The notes under the pieces were generated by a model. The model was not told the DNA's origin. It made no database searches and was given only the letters and a program-made list of their open reading frames with translations. A DNA stretch of 64,000 nucleotides from Bugula neritina (lineage: Eukaryota; Bryozoa; Gymnolaemata; Cheilostomatida; Bugulidae): contig OZ037765.1 in NCBI GenBank assembly GCA_964035545.1, positions 14,254,698 to 14,318,697 on the forward strand, given 5' to 3'. Shown piece after piece: positions 34,901 through 64,000 of this stretch (within the stretch, counting starts at the first letter, position 1; every line of letters begins with the position of its first letter). Made by a program: the position numbers and the translations under genes.

Positions 34901-37900
34901 AGCATACGACTTGCAAAAAATCAATAAGTATGAGTTATCAATAAGAAACCTGGAGCCTTCGTCACTCTTTCATAAGACAATGTAGTAGATGAATTTAATT
35001 TGTTTGAGGTTTGAAAATTTGAATTCATTGAAAAGCTGGTGTTTGTTGCTATCTAAGATATGTAGGACATTACAGCTACAGACTATACAAGTTTAGTACT
35101 TATGAAGTATTTGTAACTACAGTGTAAAGAAAAAAGGTTAATGCACCTCAGCATACTGTGGTATATAAACTTTTTCTGAGCTTCATAGATTTGACTTCTT
35201 ATCCCATCTATACTTTTCTTGCATTTTTCTATTTCTACAGACTTTAGTCCCTCTTCTACAAAGTATAAGAAATGAAAAGTATATGTTATATCTATGGTAA
35301 CAAAATAGCTCAGTGACTGACACAACACTATTGTAATTATAGTAGACACATGGTTACATAATAAGCTGATATACGTGATATACAACTATCTTGATGCTAA
35401 ACTGATAATACAATCTTTATCATACAGAAGTACTTGAAGTATATTTCTAGTGGGGTTAATAGACTTCAACCACTCCACTGTATACTAAAATATCTAATAG
35501 CTGCTGCTACTAATATCGTATACAACCAGTCATTATACCTTTGTAAGCATCATAAACCTAGAATACTTTGATTAAAGCTAAGTTAGAAGCAGTAGCAGTA
35601 GTGAAACAAAGTTCAAGAAGCCATTTTTAATATCCTAGTAACTAGGGTATAATGGAGTGTAAGAATCTTAAAACTAAAAACCTCTGACCTAAGAAACAAA
35701 GAATACAATCTAATATATTACAGAAAAAAGCATAAAATCTAGTAGCACATGAGAGAAAAGATTGTATTGCAATATATTGTACTGCACTAGTCTACAGTAG
35801 TTAGTATTACTGGCTGTATAAAATGTAACATACTCTCCATTCTCTTCTCTAAAACTGTGATTCGCTCAATAAGTGTCGGTACAGTTGCTGCAGACGAATG
35901 ACTACAATAAGCATCAGAAACATGTTTATAACCCAGCAACATTTTCTAGGAATAAAATATGATATTTTGTAACTCGAGGGCATAACGCTAAAATTAGTTT
36001 TTACATGTATATATGAATTAGAGAAAAAAAAAACACATTTAAATGTTATATATCTACACATGCTACAAAAGATGCAGCCTTCAGTAATTATTGAGACTAT
36101 AGCAATGTTTAATAAAGTTTTGGAATAAAGTAAATTGAAAAATGCTGATGCTGTGGCCCCCAACTCAAACTGAAGTTCACAATGTGGCCCTCACCACCGG
36201 AATATTTCTTTTCAGTAGCCCTCGGTCTGAAAAGGCTGGACACCATTGTTCTAGACATAAGATTCATTGTTTATCAGTTTGTTATTTTATAATGAGAATA
36301 CATATGGACACCCCACTCAGTTTCATCACAGAATCTTTTAGATACTTTAAAAATTGAACTGGATAGTATTTTACAAGCCTACCTTCCGCCAGCAATAGTT
36401 GTTTCGTAGTGTTAGCTACTGCTTATGGAAGTTACTATAATTGCCTAATTGCAATGAACCAATCTACGTAGTTATTAGCTACAATTAATTATGTTTAAAA
36501 GTTCACTTTCTCTCTCAATATACAACATAAAGTATTAAGCAGTCTACTCAGGGGTGCCTGTTTCACTGAGCACATCAACATACAGTCTCTAGCCTGGTAT
36601 AGCTGCGTATATACTAACAACTATATAGTTTACACTTAGCAAAATAGCAGCAATCTTTACTAAAGTGTGAAAGATAAATGTCTATCTGAACAAATCAATA
36701 ACATCAAAGAAACAAACCACCAGATTAGAAAAAAAAGAAATAATGCTGTTAGCACCATAATATTTCTACTGTGGGTTTATTGAAAATTTGCAAGCAAATT
36801 GAAAATGCAGGGCAAACAATTTTAAATAGTCGGAAATTCGACGCAATTGAAATTAGGTATAAATCACTAAATGATAAATTAACAACATACCACAGTCAAC
36901 ATTTACATGCTGATTGCTTATATTCTATAGAAATACTGGTAGTAGTCCATTATTGCTGACTAGATTGATATATACTATTTTAGAATGTCATTAAAAATAT
37001 CACATGTCAATGTTCTAAGGAGCTCACAAATTGCTGCAAATTAAACCAATAATTGCCACTTACAAGATCTTTTAAGTAGTTAGTTTAGGAAGAGCTATAT
37101 TTATAGAAACCTTACCCAGCGGGTTTACATTCTATGGTAACTTAACACACTATTATAACAGAAATAATATTAGTAAAAAATATTTTTAAAAAAAAATATA
37201 TATATTTATTTATATGAAATTTTCTTACTGCCAAACAATGAAATTATTGCGTTATATACATATAACATATAACAACGGATAAGCAAGTTAAATCTTACTA
37301 CAAACAAAAAACCTTTATCCAGATCTTGTTAAACTTAACTCTTTACTTTTGGCAGGAGACTATTTATTATAATGTATTTGTTAGAAGGCTGCAGTAACTT
37401 GCAGCAGCCAGGTATAGTTAAGATATGGTCAGAGTGCTAGTGTTGAAGCTCTCAATAGGATCTTAACTAGCCTTATGGCGTTATAATTAATTTAATGGCA
37501 CATTAGATTAGGAGATACTGTTGCAGTTGGTACTGTAGAGGTTCAAACAATGCAGCAGACAGACAGCTTTCAAGTTATCAAGCCGTTGATCTGGAAAAGG
37601 GGTAAATTTCTAACAATTTTCATGCTTCCGTGCTTGAAGTAGTAAACAAAATTCATTAAAGGAATCCTAAAGCAATTTAAGAAAGGCGGATAAAAATATT
37701 GTAGATCTTTAGATTTGCCATTGCCGTTATATGCATACATATTAATGCTGCCTCAATCTATGCTACCAACTATTTGACAGCGCCCACTTACCTAACCAAC
37801 TGAGAAGAAAGCTGATCAACGTTATGCACAGTAGCCAAACCTGACAACAACTCTAAAAAACATTGCAACACAATTAGTTATTTAGACCCCAAAATTGGCT

Positions 37901-40900
37901 GGGAATAATTGGCCTGAAGACAGCTGTCTCGCCTTAACCCATAAAATTTAATGATCAAATGAGTTAAAAACCAGTAGAATACATATGATGCTTCTGCTTA
38001 TGAATGCATGTTAATAGATAGTTGTACAGTCCAACAGCTCTAGCTTCTACCTACCATACACTATAAAGCTTATGCTAAGCGGTAATGCAATTAGATTTCT
38101 ACTCATTATATCTTCCACTGCTTCAAGAAGATTTAAAAATTCTATATAAAATAATCTAGCAAAACTCTGTAAATAAAACTGTAAAATGTAGACTTAATTT
38201 GAAAATAAAGACTAGGTTTAATAAATAATTCATTCTAAACACTGGAATTAAATTGCTGATCTTAATAATTAATAAACTTAGTGTTGGGTATGTATGGGTG
38301 TATATACCATAAAACCTGCATCTGCCTGAGGCAGCTTAACACAGTCACAATACGGCTTACAGATTTTACAGCCTACAATGAGCTTGTTTTTCTACTTCAC
38401 ACCTATCAAGTTCACAAAATCAGTAAAACTTTTCTTATAAATAATGTAACAGCAAAAATGTAGTAGATAAAGACTAGAGAACATAATAAACAGAGAAAAT
38501 AAACATCAAACCTGTTAACTGAAGTGTAGTTAAAGAAGTAGCAGTAGCTGGCTTGATCTCCACAATGTAAGGGTTACTATATGAGTAAAAGATACGCATG
38601 GTGCTTATATATGGTTACAATGTAAAATAGGTCAAGATATGATCAAAGTTAAACTTTTGAAAATATGTGAAAATTATAGGGTAGGTTTATTAGTGTTCAC
38701 GCAAGCTTCAAAAATAACCAAAGGGTAATCATTCTTAAGTAGGCCAACAGGTGCTTTGTGTAAAGCTGAATTGTCAACTAACCAAAAACAACTTGGTAAC
38801 GGTTTATCACTACTTGTTGACAATATGTTTCCCCGTGAAATGATGTTACAGAAATGCCTGTAACATACCTACTAGGCATATCTACAAGGACATATACACA
38901 TATATCTAACGCTTCATGTTTCAATTCATAACACATGCATATGAAGATTCTATATTGTCCATAACATCTTTTTATAATTTACTGCTAAACAGTTTAAATA
39001 AAATGGGAATTTAGTTATTTTTGCTTCAGTTATTTGTAAGTATTATTTCCACAAACTTTATAAATAAGTTGAAACACTAACTATTTTATTATAATTGATC
39101 AATAACTGTTTATAAGTTTGCTGCATCAATAACAAGAACCATTATAATATTTCTCTAAATCTATGAATCATGCTGTAAAACTATTGGCTATAATTATGCT
39201 GCTGTGTAATAAAAATATTATAAAGTAACAGTCGTTGTTAACCTTACAGAAATAATTAACATTGGCAAAAAGAGCATAGCCTACCATTGTGCACAAACCA
39301 TTGCCACTTGAGAAGAAACGTTCATCTGTTCAAGTAGTTTTAACCATACAACATTGAGATTGGTATTACCTTACTGGAGCGAGTTTCACAATGGAGTCAT
39401 TAATAGCTGAATTGACTAACAGTTGCTTTTCACAGCATTTATTTAAAGCAAAATTCTATTTTGAGATATTAATATTGAGCTAAATTAGTGTTCAGTTGAC
39501 CAGCTTTAAAGTATAAAATAAGCAGACACTATATATAACTCATTTTAATGGGGCCTGCATAATTAATACTATCTTTCTGCAGTAACATTGCAATACTTTG
39601 AATAACAAACCTTTCAGTATTTTGTGGAATTGTGGGAGATACAGTCACATAAGCTCCATCCGAGTTTCTTAAAGTAATTTCACAAAGTCTGAAAAAAATA
39701 TGGTGAGGTATGACTTATAGCTAGTTATGTTGTAGTGATGACCATTTCCTCAAATTACCAGGGAGAGTTTTACTTATAATAATATAGTAATAGGCTGCAG
39801 AAAATATTTGTAAAGACACCATAATATGAAATTGTAATATGAATACTGTATATAACTGTATTAAAAGTCAACAACAAATAAAAAACTCCTTTATTTATAT
39901 TTGAGAGAAATTTTATATACCAATAATAGACTTCCCTTTTTAGTAATTCTGGCATAAGATTTACATGTACATCAATCAAATACGAGTATTATACAGGAAT
40001 TTGTAGATGTGATGCATAAACATATCATATCATAGGAAATATGCAGTATATTGCTTATCACTAAAACTCAACTAGGTCTCCCATGAGAATAAAATATGTA
40101 ATTATTTTACATAAAACAGTACATTTACAATATATCCGTGTATGTTATTTCAATATTGGTGAAGTGGTTAATACAATACACAGAAACACACTAAAACTTG
40201 TTTGCTAGAGCATGAGGAGATGAAGAGGATATTACAAGTATAAATTATATCCCCCTTGAGAGAGGGAATGTGGCATAAATGGCTCACATGCATGCATATA
40301 TTATATAAGTTATTATATTGTAGCTGATGTAATTTCTTACAAGCAAAATGATAATGCATGTGGGAAATAACCTACTTGTTGACCTTAGCTGCCTGGCAAA
40401 TCAGCTCCTGTATGTCTCTAGTGCTGGAATGTAAGCTGAAGACAATCTAAAATCATAAGTCATATCAATTGATGGGGTATGCACCAAGTAGTAGTGTTAC
40501 TGCGATAATATAATCACTATATTATACATTCCTATATAATACGTTACTACATTAAACATTGCTGTATTTTTAAAGCTATATTATACTTTACTATAATATT
40601 GTTGATGGTGCTATATGCTGAAAACTACTTCTAGTTTTATGACAAATTGTGCATTTCCATTGTTTCAAATTATTCAATGGATTTTTCATTGATGTTTCGG
40701 AACAGTTGCAGCAAATGAAACCACAACCACAAATTTAATGCAAATCACAACCACAAATTTATCCATATGAGCATCTATATGGATCCACTCAAAGCAATGG
40801 AAACACAATGGATATTGAAGCATGTAAAAATAACAGATTGCAACACTACTAAAACGCTTTAATATTATTTAAACTGTATTATGCCAATGTGAAGAAAATG

Positions 40901-41099
40901 CTAACTATACCTGCCGTCAAGTCTAGTTCAATTGTCATATATTTACAATGAAAATCATATTGTGAATAAGAATGTATCTTGGCTATTAGTCTATAAAGCA
41001 TAAGTGAATAGAATACAGTTGATTTATCACCTTTTCAACAGAATCCTCAATTTCTAAGAACACCGACTTTGAAGCGTCAAAGCTAGATCCGTTTCCCAT
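25960..41099 (-). CDS. PDE9A: PDE9A-like high-affinity cGMP phosphodiesterase, 16-exon transcript with one duplicated exon
   Basis: Exons: 41031-41099, 40376-40446, 39611-39688, 38512-38576, 37792-37852, 35834-35901, 35171-35255, 34444-34516, 31311-31385, 31026-31112, 30439-30626, 29420-29576, then 28759-28878 or 28452-28565, then 27434-27538, 26475-26603, 25960-26070. The product is 511 or 513 aa by exon choice, within the range of PDE9A isoforms. The N-terminus MGNGSS fits a myristoylation signal. The HD-type catalytic domain shows NNPFHNFRH (His257 general acid; His261), CHDLDHPG (His297, Asp298), KCCDIS (Asp407 with the downstream exon) and the invariant Gln458 in TAQIGFIKF. These correspond to the metal ligands and purine-binding glutamine of human PDE9A. 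It hydrolyses cGMP to GMP. No GAF or other regulatory domain is seen, as expected for the family. The donor at exon 35171-35255 (GTTTAT) is weak. Confidence 0.93.
27645..28032. repeat. 15-bp minisatellite (TAGTAATATAGTGTA type), about 26 copies
   Basis: Tandem units with GTGTA/GCGTA/GTGCA and ATATAG/ATACAG variants lie in the PDE9A-like intron directly downstream of the duplicated exons. Because the unit is divisible by three, several frames stay open through it on both strands (YYYTLYY and SNIVYSN repeats). These are not genes. Confidence 0.95.
28452..28565 (-). CDS. PDE9A: PDE9A-like duplicated exon, downstream copy (38 codons)
   Basis: It reads [20 protein letters not shown] and on to NDDDLMA, phase 0 at both ends, flanked by AACAG and GTAATA. 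Its length equals that of the matching segment in vertebrate PDE9A, so this copy is the more conventional one. It lies 193 bp downstream of the other copy in the transcript. Confidence 0.9.
28759..28878 (-). CDS. PDE9A: PDE9A-like duplicated exon, upstream copy (40 codons)
   Basis: It reads [20 protein letters not shown] and on to SNEEHLIS, phase 0 at both ends, flanked by AACAG and GTAGGA. It covers the same catalytic-domain segment as the exon at 28452-28565 but is two codons longer and differs most in its second half. Confidence 0.9.
31911..32110. mobile_element. 200-bp fold-back (MITE-like) inverted repeat
   Basis: Two arms of about 92 bp (31911-32002 and 32018-32110) are near-perfect reverse complements around a 15-bp centre (CATGGTTTTTTCGTA). 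It begins CAATAAATAC and ends GTATTTATTG. It lies in the PDE9A-like intron between exons 34444-34516 and 31311-31385. No coding sequence is inside and no clear target-site duplication was found. Confidence 0.8.
32957..33051. repeat. 31-bp tandem repeat, three copies
   Basis: Units read ATATCTCATATTTACCCCTG followed by TTATATAGTAT. The third copy has diverged slightly. It lies in the same PDE9A-like intron as the fold-back element and the SINE. Confidence 0.9.
33168..33358 (-). mobile_element. tRNA-derived SINE
   Basis: On the minus strand it begins GGGAGCAGCATGGTCTAAAG. An A-box-like TGGTCTAAAGG is at 33337-33347 and a B-box-like GGTTTGATCCC at 33293-33303, at normal tRNA spacing. After the tRNA-like head comes GATGTTAGGAAGAGCGTTCA, which resembles the conserved central domain of invertebrate SINEs (the Ceph/Meta-type core, by memory). 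It is inserted in the PDE9A-like intron in the same orientation as the gene. The 3' boundary is uncertain. Confidence 0.7.
36138..36256 (-). mobile_element. Possible hAT-type transposon end fragment
   Basis: On the minus strand the sequence CAATGGTGTCCAGCCTTTTC, followed by AGACCGAGGGCTAC and GTGAGGGCCACA, resembles the terminal sequence common to many hAT-derived elements (GGTGTCCAACCTTTT...GGGCCRCA). Only one end is recognisable; no transposase or matching second end is seen. Confidence 0.35.
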
Positions 41100-42583
41100 T
41101 GCTTGTGAGAATTTATAGTAAAGATAAAGTTTGCGTGTGGTATTCTCAGCCTCCTATTTTAGCCCAGCAAAGATGAGTGATAAAGACCTAAGCAAATTGT
41201 TTAAACAAACAAGAAAACTGTTCCAACAAATTGTGCCAATATCTAATAAAACAACTTGGTAAATTGTAGGCTTACAGAAATATATGCACCATACTTAAAG
41301 TTTATACTTACAGTCTAAAAGCATGTATACCGAATGAATTTACCAGCAATATACAAGCTTAGTTGAAGATAACAAATATGCAGTCCTACCTTTCACATAC
41401 TAATAGTCAGTCCAGGGAGAAGGAATTATTGATAAGCAGTGTATGATTTCTATTGGCTGAAGACTTCGAATTAATTATTAGAGAACATATATAGACTAAC
41501 ATTATAAATGAGATGGTTGAGACAGAAAGTATACACAGCTTTCCACTGAGGGCAGTTAGTTTTCATATCATGTGTACTTGAAATTACTTGTTCACGATTT
41601 TCAGAAGCATTGCACACTAGAACTAGAGTTAGCTAAATACAGTTATCGGTATAAAATAACTCAGTAGTGTGGAATAGCTCAATCTGTATAAAGTGAATTA
41701 GTAGTTGAACCCCACAATTACATTGAGTTCTCATTTGCAGCCATTTTGTACGTATATGAATGATCATTACAATCTCTGAGAAAAACAATTCAATTTCTCA
41801 TGAACATTAAACAAAACAATTGAAGAACTGCTGACACTATTCACTTTACAAAAATGAACTGGTAGCTATATAGCTAAAATTATGTTTAACATTTTTTTCA
41901 ACAGCTTCTATTTATAGAAAGTAATATATTCACAGCATGTTCCCAGAATTGTTAAAACATTGAATTTGAATTACGTCTAAAATCTAAATAAAGGTAAATG
42001 TTATCTTAAACTTTGCTAGTAACATATTAGGAATATGGCTGCTACAGTGTTATCTGCTATCATTTAATTAGGATTTGTGTATAAGATTTTCCCCAGCAGG
42101 AGGTCGCACCTGCTCTTGCTCACAGCCATACTGCTATTTTACTTTAGAAACTTTGTACAGTGAAGGCTAAAGCATGCTGGTTTTAAACTCTTTCAGCTTA
42201 CACACGTCAAAGGATTTAGTAAAATCCATAACTTTGAGTTAATTTCTGCCCAGCTAATATAAAGGAAATTATTTCAAAGAAAAGCTGTACAATTTATTTT
42301 TACAAAGAGGATAATTTCTAGTTACACAACAGCATGTAATAGATCCAACAAAATTGAAAATTAACATGAAAATATAGGTGCCCGCAGCAAGGTATAATTA
42401 AAACTCTGGTAAATATATTTGTTCATGCAAGCAAGTTAAAATATAAAGTATAAAATTTGTATAAATTGTACACATCTGATAAGCAGTTTCACTACCGTCA
42501 CCAACAACTACTATGTCCTTCTTCCATCACTGCTTTATTCGGCTGAGCTTTTATGAAACTCCAGGGCTTGCTTAGGTGCCCCA
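41100..42583. other. Spacer between the DOT1L-like stop and the PDE9A-like start
   Basis: About 1.5 kb of AT-rich sequence lies between two genes in the same orientation. It should hold the DOT1L-like 3' UTR and the PDE9A-like promoter and 5' UTR. No open frame of interest or clear promoter motif is seen. Confidence 0.6.
42534..42539 (-). terminator. Candidate DOT1L-like polyadenylation signal AATAAA
   Basis: The hexamer lies about 45 nt beyond the stop codon at 42584. Others lie further downstream (for example near 42293). Confidence 0.35.
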
Positions 42584-62677
<20,094 letters not shown>

Positions 62678-64000
62678 TTTAAACTATTATGGATCATGGA
62701 CTTGCAAAAGTAATCATTGCACCACTGCAGCCATCAGCTTTAATAGAAGTTACACTAAATAATAGTAAAATAAAACTTAGTGATTCAACAACTGCATCAC
62801 AACAAATATAGATGATTTAGCATCACATCAGCTGCCAGAATATTTTGTCAACATTAAGCAAAATAAAGTTAAAATTACATAATTATGCAAGTGGTCAGAC
62901 ATTCCATATCCAACTAGGAGTGTTCTATTGGAGCAGAACTTTCAACTCACTAGATAAGTACTATTACAAATATCCCAAAAAAGTAATATTAATAGTAATA
63001 TATAGCCTAGTACACTCATATGATTAATTCAATAGACCCTTTGCACCAGTCCCTCTAGGGGCATTTGTATTTTGAAGTTGTCTCCCTCACCGGTTCAAGG
63101 GGTAGTCTCCAGGATATATAGAAGGCACATAAAATAAGTAGAAAATTAATGTTTGTGTGAAGACTGTTGCCATCACGAGTTTCATTTTTTCTGATGTAAA
63201 TATTTTGGCACAAGCACACATAGCAGTTTCTGAAACTCTTTAAAAAATCTTTCTTGATAAATTTGAAAAAAAAAATTAACTTCAGAGCATTTTGTGGTTT
63301 TGGTTATTGAGCAATGCTGAAACTGGAAGCTGTCATATAAATCCCACCAATCATTTGTTTTGCTAGCTGTCACCACTCTGTTTTGAGCTGTTCACCTTTC
63401 AAATCTTAGAATAATAACATGCTCGATGTATACAATACCGCCCTGGTTTTTGATTAACTACAATAGCCAGCTGTCTTGCTAAAATCTAAGTGATTCAAAT
63501 GGTGGGCTGGAACATATATATGCTTGTAGCTTATGAAGGCACTGGCTCATCTGTATTAACATGTACACATATTTACAAACTTATACTATGACAATAACCA
63601 GGCTATCCTACTATCTATATACTATAATATTTTTACCCAAAAAAATCAGAAATATATGTATTAAAATAACTTAAATTTGAAATATCAAATGATATCTGGT
63701 CTAAAAAAAATGTCAAACACAGTAGGTTTATGCTTTAAAAGCATTTGTTTACATGGGATGCCTGCAAGTCAATGAAAATATTTAGAGAACAGTGAAAAGA
63801 AGCATATAAATTTCGGAATAGTAAATAATTTGCTAACAGTCTCGTCTATATTAGTATGTTCAAATAATTATACTTCAAAGAGTTTGTGCTACAATATTTT
63901 AAATGATCATGAATGCTTTACATAGTCTCATGCTGTGGCTAAAAATTACTATCTTCAAAAAGAAAATATTACCAAGAAAGGCAAAGCCTAGCTTATGCAA
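62678..64000. other. Upstream region of the DOT1L-like gene
   Basis: AT-rich sequence 5' of the DOT1L-like start codon. Promoter and 5' UTR exons are expected here. No convincing core-promoter motif, repeat or further gene was found. Confidence 0.5.

Overview
This is a piece of an animal nuclear genome, AT-rich and full of spliceosomal introns. It carries no bacterial or viral genes. Four protein-coding genes, all deeply conserved in metazoans, can be read exon by exon with canonical splice sites and matching intron phases. The long AT and CA microsatellites, a tRNA-derived SINE, fold-back elements and introns of intermediate size suggest an invertebrate, perhaps a lophotrochozoan. The species cannot be named from the sequence.

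Layout: (1) 462-8561, minus strand: a FRRS1-type ferric-chelate reductase (signal peptide, Reeler, DOMON, cytochrome b561, C-terminal membrane segment), 12 coding exons, 624 aa. (2) 8562-14609: a 6 kb AT-rich spacer between two divergent genes. (3) 14610-24917, plus strand: an RFX-family transcription factor, 17 coding exons, 871 aa, with two candidate first exons, a TATA box and a near-consensus X-box. (4) 24918-25959: a short convergent spacer with a 19-bp minisatellite. (5) 25960-41099, minus strand: a PDE9A-type cGMP phosphodiesterase with a tandemly duplicated catalytic-domain exon that looks mutually exclusive. (6) 41100-42583: spacer. (7) 42584-62677, minus strand: a DOT1L-type H3K79 methyltransferase, 28 coding exons and about 3,162 aa as modelled, roughly twice the vertebrate length. 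Its extra C-terminal half is low-complexity and includes SR-like segments, an 8-residue Pro/Gly repeat and about 25 copies of a PRMDGP-type hexapeptide. (8) 62678-64000: upstream sequence.

The four genes do not form a pathway; they cover membrane iron/ascorbate redox, ciliary/X-box transcription, cGMP turnover and chromatin. The most unusual items lie in the introns: a complete type I hammerhead ribozyme motif inside the FRRS1-like gene, the duplicated PDE9A exon, three GC-AG introns, a 450-bp fold-back element filling one of those GC-AG introns, and an apparently identical 247-bp tandem duplication that copies a DOT1L splice acceptor.

Exon models were made by eye from splice sites, reading frame and family knowledge. 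UTRs, transcript ends and alternative splicing are not determined.
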